Origin: JAKEGK01 sp036507695 | GTDB taxonomy: Bacteria; Pseudomonadota; Gammaproteobacteria; SZUA-152 | DNA: 9,954 bases | Assembly: GCA_036507695.1 (NCBI GenBank) | Contig: DATCIR010000307.1 | Coordinates: 1-9,954, forward strand | Reading direction: 5' to 3' | Shown here: positions 1-5,958 of the stretch, piece after piece | How positions within the stretch are numbered: the first letter of the stretch is position 1 | How the letters are laid out: every line of letters begins with the position of its first letter | The notes under the pieces: model-generated | Told to the model about the DNA's origin: nothing | The model's database searches: none | Seen by the model: the letters and a program-made list of their open reading frames with translations, nothing else | Position numbers and translations under genes: made by a program

Positions 1-1191
1 TTATTGAAACACATTAAAAAGCGCTGGCCCGATCTGCCCGTTATGATTATGACCGCGTATGGTTCGATTGAGAAAGCGGTGCAAGCCATGCGGGATGGCG
101 CGGTGGACTATTTGACCAAACCCTTTGAGGCGGAAGTGTTGGTGAATATGGTAGGCCAATATGTCAACACCAGCACGCCGGAACCTAACGATCTGATTAC
201 TGTGGATCCGGTCAGCAAAAAGACCGCGGAAATTGCCCGCCGCGTTGCCGCGACAGACGCCACGGTATTAATTACCGGTGACAGCGGCTGTGGCAAGGAA
301 GTCATGGCGCGTTATATTCACCAGCATTCCAGCCGGGCCGGCAAGCCCTTTATCGCCATCAATTGCGCTGCCATACCGCATAACATGCTGGAAGCAACGC
401 TGTTTGGCTATGAAAAAGGCGCGTTTACCGGCGCATATAAAGCCTGTCCCGGAAAGTTCGAATTGGCGGACGGCGGTACATTACTGCTGGATGAGATTTC
501 TGAAATGGATCTGGCGTTACAGGCAAAATTACTGCGCGTGTTGCAGGAGCGTGAGGTGGAACGCCTGGGAGGCAATAAACTGGTGCAGCTGGATGTGCGG
601 GTGCTGGCCACCTCGAACCGCAATATGCGCGACCAGGTGCGGGCGGGCAGATTCCGCGAGGATCTGTTTTATCGTCTCAATGTCTTTCCTTTATTCATAT
701 CACCCTTGCGTGACCGGCCGGAAGATGTTTTGCACCTGGCGAAAGGGTTTATGAAAAAGCATCTGGTGGTCACCGCCGTCATGCACGCGCACTTGCCGGA
801 ACTGGAAGCGTCCGCCATCGCTAAACTGCTGTCCCACAACTGGCCGGGAAATGTGCGCGAACTGGACAATGTGATACAGCGGGCGTTAATTCTGCGGCAG
901 TCCGACAATATTACGAGTGACGACATCCAGTTTGAACAAGGATCAAATGATGTAAGTGCTTTGTTGTACGCAGCTGGTAATGTGCGCGCCGAGGGGAATA
1001 AAACGCTTAGCGATGAAATCAAGGATCATGAACAGCAGCGAATTCAGGACGCGCTGAATAGTGATACGGGCAACCGTCAGGCGATTGCCGAAAAGCTGGG
1101 AATCAGTGAACGGACCTTGCGCTATAAAATAGCGAAGTTGCGGGAGCAGGGCTTGCAGGTTCCCGGCCGCGGCAATGCCGAACTAACCTGA
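1..1191 (+). CDS. flrC: Sigma-54-dependent response regulator, FlrC/FleR-like (5' end outside the window)
   Basis: The protein is an NtrC-family activator that would hydrolyse ATP to remodel sigma-54 RNA polymerase, here probably for flagellar promoters. The frame is open from base 1, so the phosphoacceptor Asp and roughly the first 65 residues lie outside. Counting from codon 4, the end of the receiver domain is present (MTAYG near 16-20, TKPF near 38-41, giving the conserved Thr and Lys). The AAA+ domain follows: Walker A GDSGCGKE near 92-99, the sigma-54 contact loop GAFTGA at 139-144, Walker B GTLLLDE near 158-164, and the arginine-finger region FREDLFYRLN near 218-226. A Fis-type helix-turn-helix (about 350-385, NRQAIAEKLGISERTLRYKI) ends the protein. 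It lies 40 nt upstream of fliF. The family and domain calls are seen directly. The FlrC role is inferred from the flagellar neighbours, and AtoC/ZraR-like paralogues share the same architecture. Confidence 0.9.
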   Translation, partial: LLKHIKKRWPDLPVMIMTAYGSIEKAVQAMRDGAVDYLTKPFEAEVLVNMVGQYVNTSTPEPNDLITVDPVSKKTAEIARRVAATDATVLITGDSGCGKEVMARYIHQHSSRAGKPFIAINCAAIPHNMLEATLFGYEKGAFTGAYKACPGKFELADGGTLLLDEISEMDLALQAKLLRVLQEREVERLGGNKLVQLDVRVLATSNRNMRDQVRAGRFREDLFYRLNVFPLFISPLRDRPEDVLHLAKGFMKKHLVVTAVMHAHLPELEASAIAKLLSHNWPGNVRELDNVIQRALILRQSDNITSDDIQFEQGSNDVSALLYAAGNVRAEGNKTLSDEIKDHEQQRIQDALNSDTGNRQAIAEKLGISERTLRYKIAKLREQGLQVPGRGNAELT

Positions 1192-1231
1192 CCCCCAGTA
1201 GACAGTACCGCATGTATCAGGCCGATATCCC

Positions 1232-2665
1232 ATGAGTGAACAACCGCAGCTGAACACGGCCGATGGCAATCGCAGGTATTTTGCCGTACCGGGTAATAAA
1301 CCGGCATTTATTCTCGCGTTGCTTGCCGTGCTTTATGTCATGGGCTTTGTTATTATGCTGTGGGTCATGATGCCGGACTATACCGAACTGCAATCGGGTA
1401 TCGCGGCAAATGACGCCGCCAGGGTAACTGCTGAGCTGCAAGGCGCCAGTATTTCCTATCATTACGAACCTTCCTCCGGCACGATAATGGTGCGGTCAGC
1501 ACAGTTAACGCTAGCGAGAAACGTACTGGTTGAAAAAGGTTTATTGGATGCTTATAGCTTTCCTGTAAAACAAAATTATCCTGATCAGCCGGGTAATCCG
1601 CCGCAGCCAACCATCCAAGGGTCGCCACATCCGGCGCTGGAAGCGGAACTGGCGAAGTCAATCGCCGGTATTGATAACGTTCAATCCGCGCGCGTGCACC
1701 TGGCGTTCGCCAATGGTGTTGATGGTAATCCGAATAATGTGTCCCGGGCGTCCGTCGTCGTGCGTTTGTATCCTGGCCGGCGGCTCACCGAAGCGCAAAT
1801 TTCGTCAATAACACATTTGGTCGCCGCAAGCGCCGCCAATTTATCAATGGACAACATCACGATCATTGATCAAACCGGGCAAATGTTAAAATCATCGGCG
1901 GCAGCATCGAAGACTTCCTCGTTATCATCGGCGCAATTCGGTTATCTGCGCCGCCTGGAACAATCGTATATGGATAGGATCGAGGAAATCCTGACACCGG
2001 TATTGGGAGCGGACTCCCTGCGTACCCAGGTCATCGCGGACGTCGATTTCAAAGTACTTAATTTGGCGGCGGTGGGGAGCGCGCCGTCGAATAGTGATGC
2101 GAATGAAATCAGTGGCGTGCGGCGGTTGTCGGTGACGGTAATGGTGGATAACCGGCTTATTGATGACGGCGGGAAAATACTCCGTGCCGCAAGAAGCGCT
2201 GTGGAGATGCAACGGTTGACCGAACTGGTAAAGCATGCCATCGGTTTCAATACTCAGCGTGGCGATACCGTTAACGTAGTCAACGAATCCTTTAACGTGT
2301 TTTACAGCCGGCAACTTCCTGGGGCGGTTTCCGTCTGGGAAGGGTTATGGTACAGAAATTTACTGTGGTATCTGCTGATCGGGTTGCTCGCGTTGTTTGT
2401 CATCGGATTAATCATCAGGCCGCTGCGTACCGGTGCGGGCAGGTCTCGGATGCCGCCGGCAGTTTCTGGTACGGCGCTCATTCCGGACGTGCAGTTCGCC
2501 ATGGAAACGCCACACCAACAACAGGGAAACAACCAGCCGCCATTTGATGCGGGCGGACTTAAAACATCGTTTGAGCAGCAGCTATTAAGAGCCCGTCAAA
2601 TGGTCAGGGATGATCCAAAAATCGTCGTGCAAATTATCAGATCCTGGGTAAAGGAAAGTGGCTAG
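1232..2665 (+). CDS. fliF: Flagellar MS-ring protein FliF, short form
   Basis: FliF forms the MS ring in the inner membrane, the base of the flagellar motor and housing of the export gate. Of 477 residues, a first membrane span lies at about 25-47. Ring-building motif 1 is at about 48-107. Motif 2 is at about 133-215 (ALEAELAKSI, SARVHLAFA, ISSITHLVAAS, ITIIDQTGQ). Motif 3 is split at about 236-273 and 296-355, a second span lies at about 373-395, and the C-terminal FliG-binding tail ends DPKIVVQIIRSWVKESG. Typical FliF is about 550-570 residues. The long insertion within motif 3 that forms the beta-collar is reduced to about 22 residues (274-295), and the usual GGVPGALSN signature is absent. 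Upstream of the ATG I see only a weak Shine-Dalgarno sequence. The stop overlaps fliG by 8 nt, suggesting translational coupling. Identity as FliF is secure because fliG is next and the C-terminal tail is conserved. Confidence 0.95.
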   Translation: MSEQPQLNTADGNRRYFAVPGNKPAFILALLAVLYVMGFVIMLWVMMPDYTELQSGIAANDAARVTAELQGASISYHYEPSSGTIMVRSAQLTLARNVLVEKGLLDAYSFPVKQNYPDQPGNPPQPTIQGSPHPALEAELAKSIAGIDNVQSARVHLAFANGVDGNPNNVSRASVVVRLYPGRRLTEAQISSITHLVAASAANLSMDNITIIDQTGQMLKSSAAASKTSSLSSAQFGYLRRLEQSYMDRIEEILTPVLGADSLRTQVIADVDFKVLNLAAVGSAPSNSDANEISGVRRLSVTVMVDNRLIDDGGKILRAARSAVEMQRLTELVKHAIGFNTQRGDTVNVVNESFNVFYSRQLPGAVSVWEGLWYRNLLWYLLIGLLALFVIGLIIRPLRTGAGRSRMPPAVSGTALIPDVQFAMETPHQQQGNNQPPFDAGGLKTSFEQQLLRARQMVRDDPKIVVQIIRSWVKESG

Positions 2666-3668
2666 CGAAACCGAAAAAATCGAGGGTATCAAACGCGCTG
2701 CGATCCTGCTGATGGCGATGGGGGAGGAATGCGCATCCGAGGTATTAAAGCAAATGCGGCCCAGGGAAGTTCAGGCGCTAGGCTTTGAAATGACCCAATT
2801 AAAGGGCATCAACAAGGAGCAGGTCGGCAAAGTGATTGCGGATTTTTCCAATTGCATGGAACAGCAGTCCGGCCTGGTGGCCGGCACTGATGAGTTCGTG
2901 CGTAATGTATTAATGCAGGCATTGGGCAAGGATAAGGCCAGCCGGCTTATGGACCGTATTGTCCGGGATAACAAGAACAATGGCCTGGAATCCTTTAAGT
3001 GGCTGGATGCCAAATCGATTGTCGAAATACTCCGCTATGAACATCCGCAAATTATCGCTATTGTGTTGTCGCATCTCGAGCCTGATCAGGCGGCTGATGT
3101 GGTAAGTAATTTGCCGGAACATCTACGTTCCATGGTGGTGCTGCGGGTTGCCAATATCGACAGTATTCAGCCTGAAGCACTTCAGGAATTGAACAAAATC
3201 ATGGAAGATCATTTCGCGGGCAATGCCAATATTAAAATGTCATCGATTGGCGGAGTAAAGGTAGCGGCGCAGATACTCAACCATATCAATTCGGCGCTGG
3301 AAAATGAAATAATGGACAACATCAGGGAAATTGAACCTCATATCGGCCAATCCATCCAGGATGTTATGTTTGTGTTTGATAATCTGCTTGATCTGGCGGA
3401 TCGTGATATCCAAACAATGTTACGGGAAATTTCGTCGGATTCATTGCAATTGGCATTACGCGGCGCCAATAATGCCGTGCGCGAAAAATTTTATAAAAAT
3501 ATGTCAAAACGCGCGGCGGAAATGTTGAAAGACGATCTGGATATCAGCGGTCCGGTAAAAATCAAGGATGTCGAAAAAGCGCAGAAAGAAATTCTTTCGA
3601 CCGTAAGGCGTCTGGCGGATTCCGGTGAAATTTCCTTACGGGTAAAAGGCATGGACGAATATATTTAA
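2658..3668 (+). CDS. fliG: Flagellar motor switch protein FliG
   Basis: FliG sits on the cytoplasmic face of the MS ring, binds the FliF tail and FliM, and receives torque from the stators. The 336-residue length is normal (331 in E. coli). The N-terminal FliF-binding domain covers about 1-100, the middle domain carries the EHPQ motif at 128-131, and the MFVF motif at 237-240 is the FliG hinge motif. The C-terminal torque domain shows ALRGA, NMSKRAAE, KDDL and GPVK; charged residues R268, R285, D292, D293 and K301 match the positions of the Salmonella torque residues K264, R281, D288, D289 and R297. This argues for a working rotor. I chose the GTG start at 2658 because MASETEK leads into the conserved IKRAAILLMAMGEE. 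An AAGGA lies only 2 nt upstream, inside the end of fliF, which fits coupling to fliF translation. No fliH and no clear terminator follow. Confidence 0.97.
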   Translation: MASETEKIEGIKRAAILLMAMGEECASEVLKQMRPREVQALGFEMTQLKGINKEQVGKVIADFSNCMEQQSGLVAGTDEFVRNVLMQALGKDKASRLMDRIVRDNKNNGLESFKWLDAKSIVEILRYEHPQIIAIVLSHLEPDQAADVVSNLPEHLRSMVVLRVANIDSIQPEALQELNKIMEDHFAGNANIKMSSIGGVKVAAQILNHINSALENEIMDNIREIEPHIGQSIQDVMFVFDNLLDLADRDIQTMLREISSDSLQLALRGANNAVREKFYKNMSKRAAEMLKDDLDISGPVKIKDVEKAQKEILSTVRRLADSGEISLRVKGMDEYI

Positions 3669-3880
3669 CCCCGACATTCACGCGATCTTCGAAAACTCAT
3701 CGGAAGCGTTAAATACGCCGGGCGCGGCGCGAATCGGCTGCTTTCGGTGATATCTTATGCGAACGCTGTGGTTATTTCAGCCGGGTTGATCAGTTAGTTT
3801 AACAAGTGGATTTTGCCGCTGCAGTAACTATACTTTACTTTCCGTTGTCGCTTCGAAGTTCAACAAGCCGCACCTTCTTG

Positions 3881-3926
3881 TTGACGCCCATAAACCCATA
3901 GTCTTGACGCCCATAAACCCATAGTG
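3881..3926. repeat. Tandem direct repeat, two 23-bp copies
   Basis: The unit TTGACGCCCATAAACCCATA plus GT is identical over 22 bp in both copies, 3881-3902 and 3904-3925. A single base separates the copies (C) and follows the second (G), giving a period of 23. It overlaps the right arm of an 8-bp inverted repeat at 3877-3884. Two copies are too few for a CRISPR array. The perfect identity suggests a recent duplication or a pair of binding sites. Confidence 0.9.
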
Positions 3927-4050
3927 CCTTTTTGTTGAAGTCATACGCCGGTTCTCGATTATTTCATACTGGCAAAGGGATCAAAGGTGGGAGCTGGCAA
4001 ATCGTAAGCGGGAGTGGAGGTACATCAGCTTATCAAACTCAACCAGTCGC

Positions 4051-4055
4051 GGAGG
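4051..4055 (+). promoter_or_regulatory. Strong ribosome binding site of the small gene at 4063
   Basis: GGAGG lies 7 nt before the ATG at 4063. This is the optimal anti-Shine-Dalgarno core at near-optimal spacing, and it is what makes the very short reading frame credible. A second GGAGG-type purine run (GGGAGTGGAGG) lies about 35 nt upstream without a start codon. Confidence 0.7.
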
Positions 4056-4062
4056 CGAATCT

Positions 4063-4140
4063 ATGACCTTGGTGATTATTCTGTACGTGGTGTTATTTGG
4101 CTTGGTGTTTTTTGCGCTGCAACAAGAGGGCAACTTATAA
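4063..4140 (+). CDS. Putative 25-residue single-span membrane peptide
   Basis: I do not recognise this peptide. The frame runs from an ATG with a perfectly placed GGAGG to a TAA stop and encodes 25 residues. Residues 1-18 are almost wholly hydrophobic (MTLVIILYVVLFGLVFF) with no charge, then comes a short polar tail (ALQQEGNL). This is the shape of known bacterial small membrane proteins such as KdpF, CydX or AcrZ-type subunits, and also of some type I toxins. The sequence does not match any of those as I remember them. It stands alone, with 394 nt of non-coding DNA upstream and an imperfect GC-rich hairpin just after the stop (4147-4169). Function is unknown. It could still be a chance frame, although the ribosome binding site, uninterrupted hydrophobicity and clean stop together argue against that. 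Confidence 0.5.
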   Translation: MTLVIILYVVLFGLVFFALQQEGNL

Positions 4141-4146
4141 AAATTC

Positions 4147-4169
4147 CGCTCAGCGCCATGGCGCCAGCG
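4147..4169. other. GC-rich imperfect hairpin after the small membrane gene
   Basis: The arms CGCT/AGCG (4147-4150 and 4166-4169) enclose the palindrome GCGCCATGGCGC (4153-4164), 6 nt after the stop of the 25-residue gene. No T-run follows on either strand, so it is not a standard intrinsic terminator. It could still stabilise the 3' end of a short transcript. Confidence 0.4.
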
Positions 4170-4178
4170 TAACGCGGT

Positions 4179-4203
4179 AATTCGATAGAGACAATTCGAT
4201 AGA
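4179..4203. repeat. Short tandem direct repeat, AATTCGATAGA twice
   Basis: AATTCGATAGA occurs at 4179-4189 and 4193-4203, a period of 14. I see no associated promoter. It may be only a local duplication. Confidence 0.6.
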
Positions 4204-4287
4204 TTAGTTTCGGCGTTTTACTTACGACGCTCGGCTAGTGTGCCGGCGAGTCACCAATTGCGTAGAGCTGGGTAAGCAAGCCAAAGC

Positions 4288-4318
4288 AACCCTGTGACAG
4301 GAGCAGGGTTAGGGTCAC
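4288..4318. other. Two overlapping, mutually exclusive inverted repeats
   Basis: AACCCTG (4288-4294) can pair with CAGGGTT (4304-4310), while TGTGAC (4293-4298) can pair with GTCACA (4313-4318). The stems overlap and cannot both form. The site lies 24 nt past the stop of the minus-strand RNA-binding protein gene, so it would be in that gene's 3' untranslated RNA. No T-run follows. Confidence 0.35.
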
Positions 4319-4341
4319 AAAATCTCTAGGTCAAGCCAAGG

Positions 4342-4737
4342 TTAAGGCGCTCCCCGGCGCTCCTGCTTGCGGCGGGATTTCCCTTTCCAGGGCAACTCAC
4401 GCCAATTGATAGCCCGTCTGTCGTTCCCCAACTTACGTTCTACCAAGGCCCGCACGTTAAGTTTGACATTCCGGATCCGGCTATTTTTCAATGCCTCCAG
4501 CACCACAGGCGCAACCCGGTCGGAGGGAATGGATATGAGTCCAAAACGGTAGTAGCTGTGTTTGCCCAGCCGTTTGCGTTTAACGATCTTTATTTCAACA
4601 TCATTGTCAAATCTGCCCAACGCCAGCGCCTGATCATACAAGCGTTTAAAAATGCCTTCCCGGACTGAATCTTTTAAAAGCTTTTGCAGCTCGCCGGATC
4701 GCGTCCCTTTGGGTATGTTTCCAACGTATATATCCAT
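4342..4737 (-). CDS. RRM-like RNA-binding protein with a basic tail
   Basis: This is a 131-residue protein likely to bind single-stranded RNA in the cytoplasm. It starts with an RNP2-type strand (IYVGNIP, 3-9) and carries an RNP1-like stretch (YYRFGLISI, 62-70), the two signature strands of the RNA recognition motif. About 50 residues separate them, with a longer and more basic linker (VKRKRLGKH, 52-60) than in minimal bacterial RRMs. A basic segment follows, ending WKGKSRRKQERRGAP. The fold call rests on these motifs; targets are unknown. A GGGAG (plus-strand 4741-4745) lies 3 nt before the ATG, a short spacing. Three GGTGAC repeats lie just upstream, which would fit self-binding or a repressor. 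Divergent from the small + strand gene at 4063 and not obviously in an operon. Confidence 0.75.
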   Translation of the reverse strand: MDIYVGNIPKGTRSGELQKLLKDSVREGIFKRLYDQALALGRFDNDVEIKIVKRKRLGKHSYYRFGLISIPSDRVAPVVLEALKNSRIRNVKLNVRALVERKLGNDRRAINWRELPWKGKSRRKQERRGAP

Positions 4738-4751
4738 ATGCTCCCGTCTTC

Positions 4752-4794
4752 GTCACCTGGTGGGTCACCATTAAATAAATGCACCCTGGTCACC
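4752..4794 (-). repeat. Three GGTGAC repeats in the leader of the RNA-binding protein gene
   Basis: GTCACC on the plus strand (GGTGAC on the transcribed side) occurs at 4752-4757, 4764-4769 and 4789-4794, starts spaced 12 and 25 nt apart. Two copies extend to GGTGACC followed by similar AT-rich sequence. The middle copy can also pair with the GGTG at 4759-4762. All three lie within 60 nt of the start codon, so they could act as DNA operators or as RNA sites. Confidence 0.5.
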
Positions 4795-4807
4795 AATAAT
4801 AACTTAT

Positions 4808-4835
4808 TTAATACACGGTTATTTTTATATAACAA
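4808..4835 (-). promoter_or_regulatory. Possible sigma-70 promoter for the RNA-binding protein gene
   Basis: On the minus strand, TTGTTA (4830-4835) and TATTAA (4808-4813) are separated by 16 nt. Both hexamers match consensus at four of six positions. Transcription would start near 4800, before the three GGTGAC repeats, putting them in the leader. The surrounding DNA is AT-rich, so a chance match is possible. Confidence 0.3.
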
Positions 4836-4941
4836 ACCGGGCCAATACCCGCGAGGTCCCGCACCTTATGTTTTAATAATTCAGTTGGTTAACTGCCATA
4901 TCAGTAACGAATTTAGTAACGACGTTAATCAATAGTGGTTT

Positions 4942-4956
4942 TGACAATGGTTGTCA
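4942..4956. promoter_or_regulatory. Perfect 6-3-6 dyad, possible operator
   Basis: TGACAA-TGG-TTGTCA is a perfect inverted repeat, the size expected for a dimeric transcription factor. TATAGC follows 1 nt later, but a TTGACA at 4941 is only 11 nt before it, too close to make a normal promoter. It lies about 205 nt upstream of the RNA-binding protein gene, with no + strand gene downstream. No regulator is recognised. Confidence 0.35.
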
Positions 4957-5092
4957 CTATAGCATTTGGCGCCGAGTAACCCCAACGCTTAGATTATGGC
5001 GAGTATTTGCCCAATAATCCAGAACAATCAGATATCAATATTATTTAATGAGAAATAGAATCTTGATCCAGTAATAAAATAATGAAAGCAAA

Positions 5093-5563
5093 TTAGGTAG
5101 AGCCCGGTGTGGGTCCGGCAAGGGTGTTTTGTTTCTGGCGTTTGTTCATGATGGACCAAATACCAAACCAAGGCCCAAAAACAAACGCTGAATACAGTGA
5201 CAAATAATCCAGTAAAGGGACCGATGTGATGCCAGGAGATGATGCGGAACGATAAATAAATGGTTTGATGTGCTGCAGGACCGGGCTAAACACATCCAAG
5301 CCTACATAATTTCGAAAGAAATCAGAGGGTACCCAAATTAACAGCAACGCGATTAGCCATAAGGCGGTGGCAATGGCAAGCGCGAGCACGAAGACCAGGC
5401 ACCAATACGCCAGTGCCGAGGTAAGGCTTTCCGTGACAGCGTGGGCGAAGAATCTCCATCGGCTAGCGAATGGTTGCTGTTGTGTTGGAGTCACAGTGCG
5501 CCATGCGGAAACCGCAACGACGAGCGACAATACAGCAGTCAGGTACCAGGGCAAAAAATTCAT
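5093..5563 (-). CDS. Inner-membrane protein of unknown function
   Basis: This 156-residue protein is not one I recognise. A hydrophobic N-terminal segment (about 5-22) could be a signal anchor. A long hydrophobic stretch at about 48-78 (CLVFVLALAIATALWLIALLLIWV) may be one long span or a tight pair, and a third segment lies at about 118-137 (SLYSAFVFGPWFGIW). The loop between the last two is about 40 residues, and the C-terminus (NKRQKQNTLAGPTPGST) is basic then small and polar, probably cytoplasmic. The ATG has no clear Shine-Dalgarno sequence, so the start is uncertain, but no better in-frame start with a site is seen. Coding is supported by the run of spans separated by charged loops. It stands alone between AT-rich intergenic regions. 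Confidence 0.65.
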   Translation of the reverse strand: MNFLPWYLTAVLSLVVAVSAWRTVTPTQQQPFASRWRFFAHAVTESLTSALAYWCLVFVLALAIATALWLIALLLIWVPSDFFRNYVGLDVFSPVLQHIKPFIYRSASSPGITSVPLLDYLSLYSAFVFGPWFGIWSIMNKRQKQNTLAGPTPGST

Positions 5564-5650
5564 AACATTATGTTTTTAAATGATATCCAATGTTTTTTGA
5601 ACGCGATCGCAGCGTGTGCCGTTTATTCTAGCTTAATAATAACACGTCGC

Positions 5651-5698
5651 ACTTTGTGCATTCACTTTGTACATTAATGACACAGTACAAACTATACT
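5651..5698 (+). promoter_or_regulatory. Candidate regulated promoter with three TTTGTRC half-sites
   Basis: TTTGTGC (5653-5659) and TTTGTAC (5666-5672) are direct repeats within a 13-bp tandem unit (ACTTTGTGCATTC then ACTTTGTACATTA). An inverted GTACAAA follows at 5685-5691, making TTTGTAC-N12-GTACAAA. A strong -10 box TATACT begins 1 nt later (5693-5698); the -35 region is poor, as is common at activator- or repressor-controlled promoters. Transcription would head right, towards the broken small frame and the MITE-like element. Confidence 0.4.
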
Positions 5699-5801
5699 AA
5701 GTTCCCACTTTTTACAATGAACAACGAAAAAGGTAAAACAGTTGTTTTGCCCTGCGGTTCACAAAAACCGCCGGCAACGCTCTCCGGCAAGTGTTTTGGA
5801 A

Positions 5802-5809
5802 CAAAATCC
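5802..5809. repeat. Target site duplication, left copy
   Basis: CAAAATCC directly abuts the left terminal repeat. The identical right copy is at 5959-5966. The match continues one base (G) on both sides, because the element begins with G and the right flank also starts with G, so 8 bp is the conservative length. Confidence 0.75.
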
Positions 5810-5958
5810 GTAACTACTCACCCGTTAGCGGCGCCGGTGTCTCCTGCCGGGGGACGCCACAAGTACGTCCCTGTAGGCTCGACTGTGGCCATCCCTGGCC
5901 GCGGACGCCCCCGGCAGGAGACACCAGCACCGCTTTAACCTACGGGGTGAGTAGTTAC
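5810..5958. mobile_element. 149-bp MITE-like element (possibly IS66-type ends)
   Basis: The ends are perfect 14-bp inverted repeats, GTAACTACTCACCC (5810-5823) and GGGTGAGTAGTTAC (5945-5958). They are flanked by an 8-bp direct repeat CAAAATCC (5802-5809 and 5959-5966), which has the look of a target site duplication. The inside is largely palindromic, including a perfect 18-bp inverted repeat (5836-5853 and 5908-5925), and encodes no transposase. Ends beginning GTAA with 8-bp duplications are what I know of the IS66 family, so mobilisation in trans by such a transposase is an inference. The interior resembles abundant intergenic palindromes I recall from gammaproteobacteria, which I cannot verify here. 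Confidence 0.8.
5836..5925. repeat. Nested large palindrome inside the element
   Basis: GGTGTCTCCTGCCGGGGG (5836-5853) is the exact reverse complement of 5908-5925. The 54-nt centre contains a smaller hairpin GGCCA-TCCC-TGGCC region near 5887-5900. Outside the 18-bp arms, GTTAGCGG (5824-5831) and CCGCTTTAAC (5930-5939) pair imperfectly, so nearly the whole element can fold into one long structure as DNA or RNA. Confidence 0.85.

Larger units (their letters stand above)
3669..4062. other. Gene-free stretch after fliG
   Basis: No open frame of convincing length lies here on either strand, although fliH would be expected in a standard cluster. It holds a tandem 23-bp repeat (3881-3926) and an 8-bp inverted repeat TCAACAAG/CTTGTTGA (3860-3867 and 3877-3884). 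A second copy of the right arm, TTGTTGAA, lies at about 3932-3939 on the far side of the tandem repeat. The last 100 nt are purine-rich (GGTGGGAGC, GCGGGAGTGGAGG) and lead into a small gene at 4063. A TATACT at 3829-3834 could be a -10 box, but I see no matching -35. No rho-independent terminator for fliG is visible. Confidence 0.6.
4738..5092. other. AT-rich intergenic region with a perfect dyad
   Basis: No credible gene is seen. Besides the GGTGAC repeats and the weak promoter, it contains AGTAACGA twice (4903-4910 and 4915-4922). It also has the perfect dyad TGACAA-TGG-TTGTCA at 4942-4956. The region lies between the start of the RNA-binding protein gene and the 3' end of the minus-strand membrane protein gene. 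The membrane gene has no obvious T-rich hairpin terminator here. Confidence 0.5.

Noticed and set aside
669..1022. Antisense frames inside the regulator, fliF, pfk and OmpA-like genes
   Set aside because: They overlap strongly supported genes with clear domain motifs, have no ribosome binding sites, and look like frame shadows.
3881..3926. CRISPR array
   Set aside because: There are only two copies, with a single base between them instead of a spacer, and no cas genes.
3960..4062. Riboswitch-like purine-rich leader before the small gene (GGCAAA, GGGAGC, GGCAAA)
   Set aside because: I compared it by eye with the cyclic-di-GMP-I consensus; the core GGGACGCAAAGCC-type element and paired helices are not there, and no other class matched.
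4941..4963. Promoter from TTGACA (4941) and TATAGC (4958)
   Set aside because: The spacing of 11 nt is too short for sigma-70; no -10 lies at 16-18 nt.
5824..5938. Coding sequence through the MITE-like element (peptide ending PAPL)
   Set aside because: The open frame there is a by-product of GC-rich palindromic sequence and has no homologous character.
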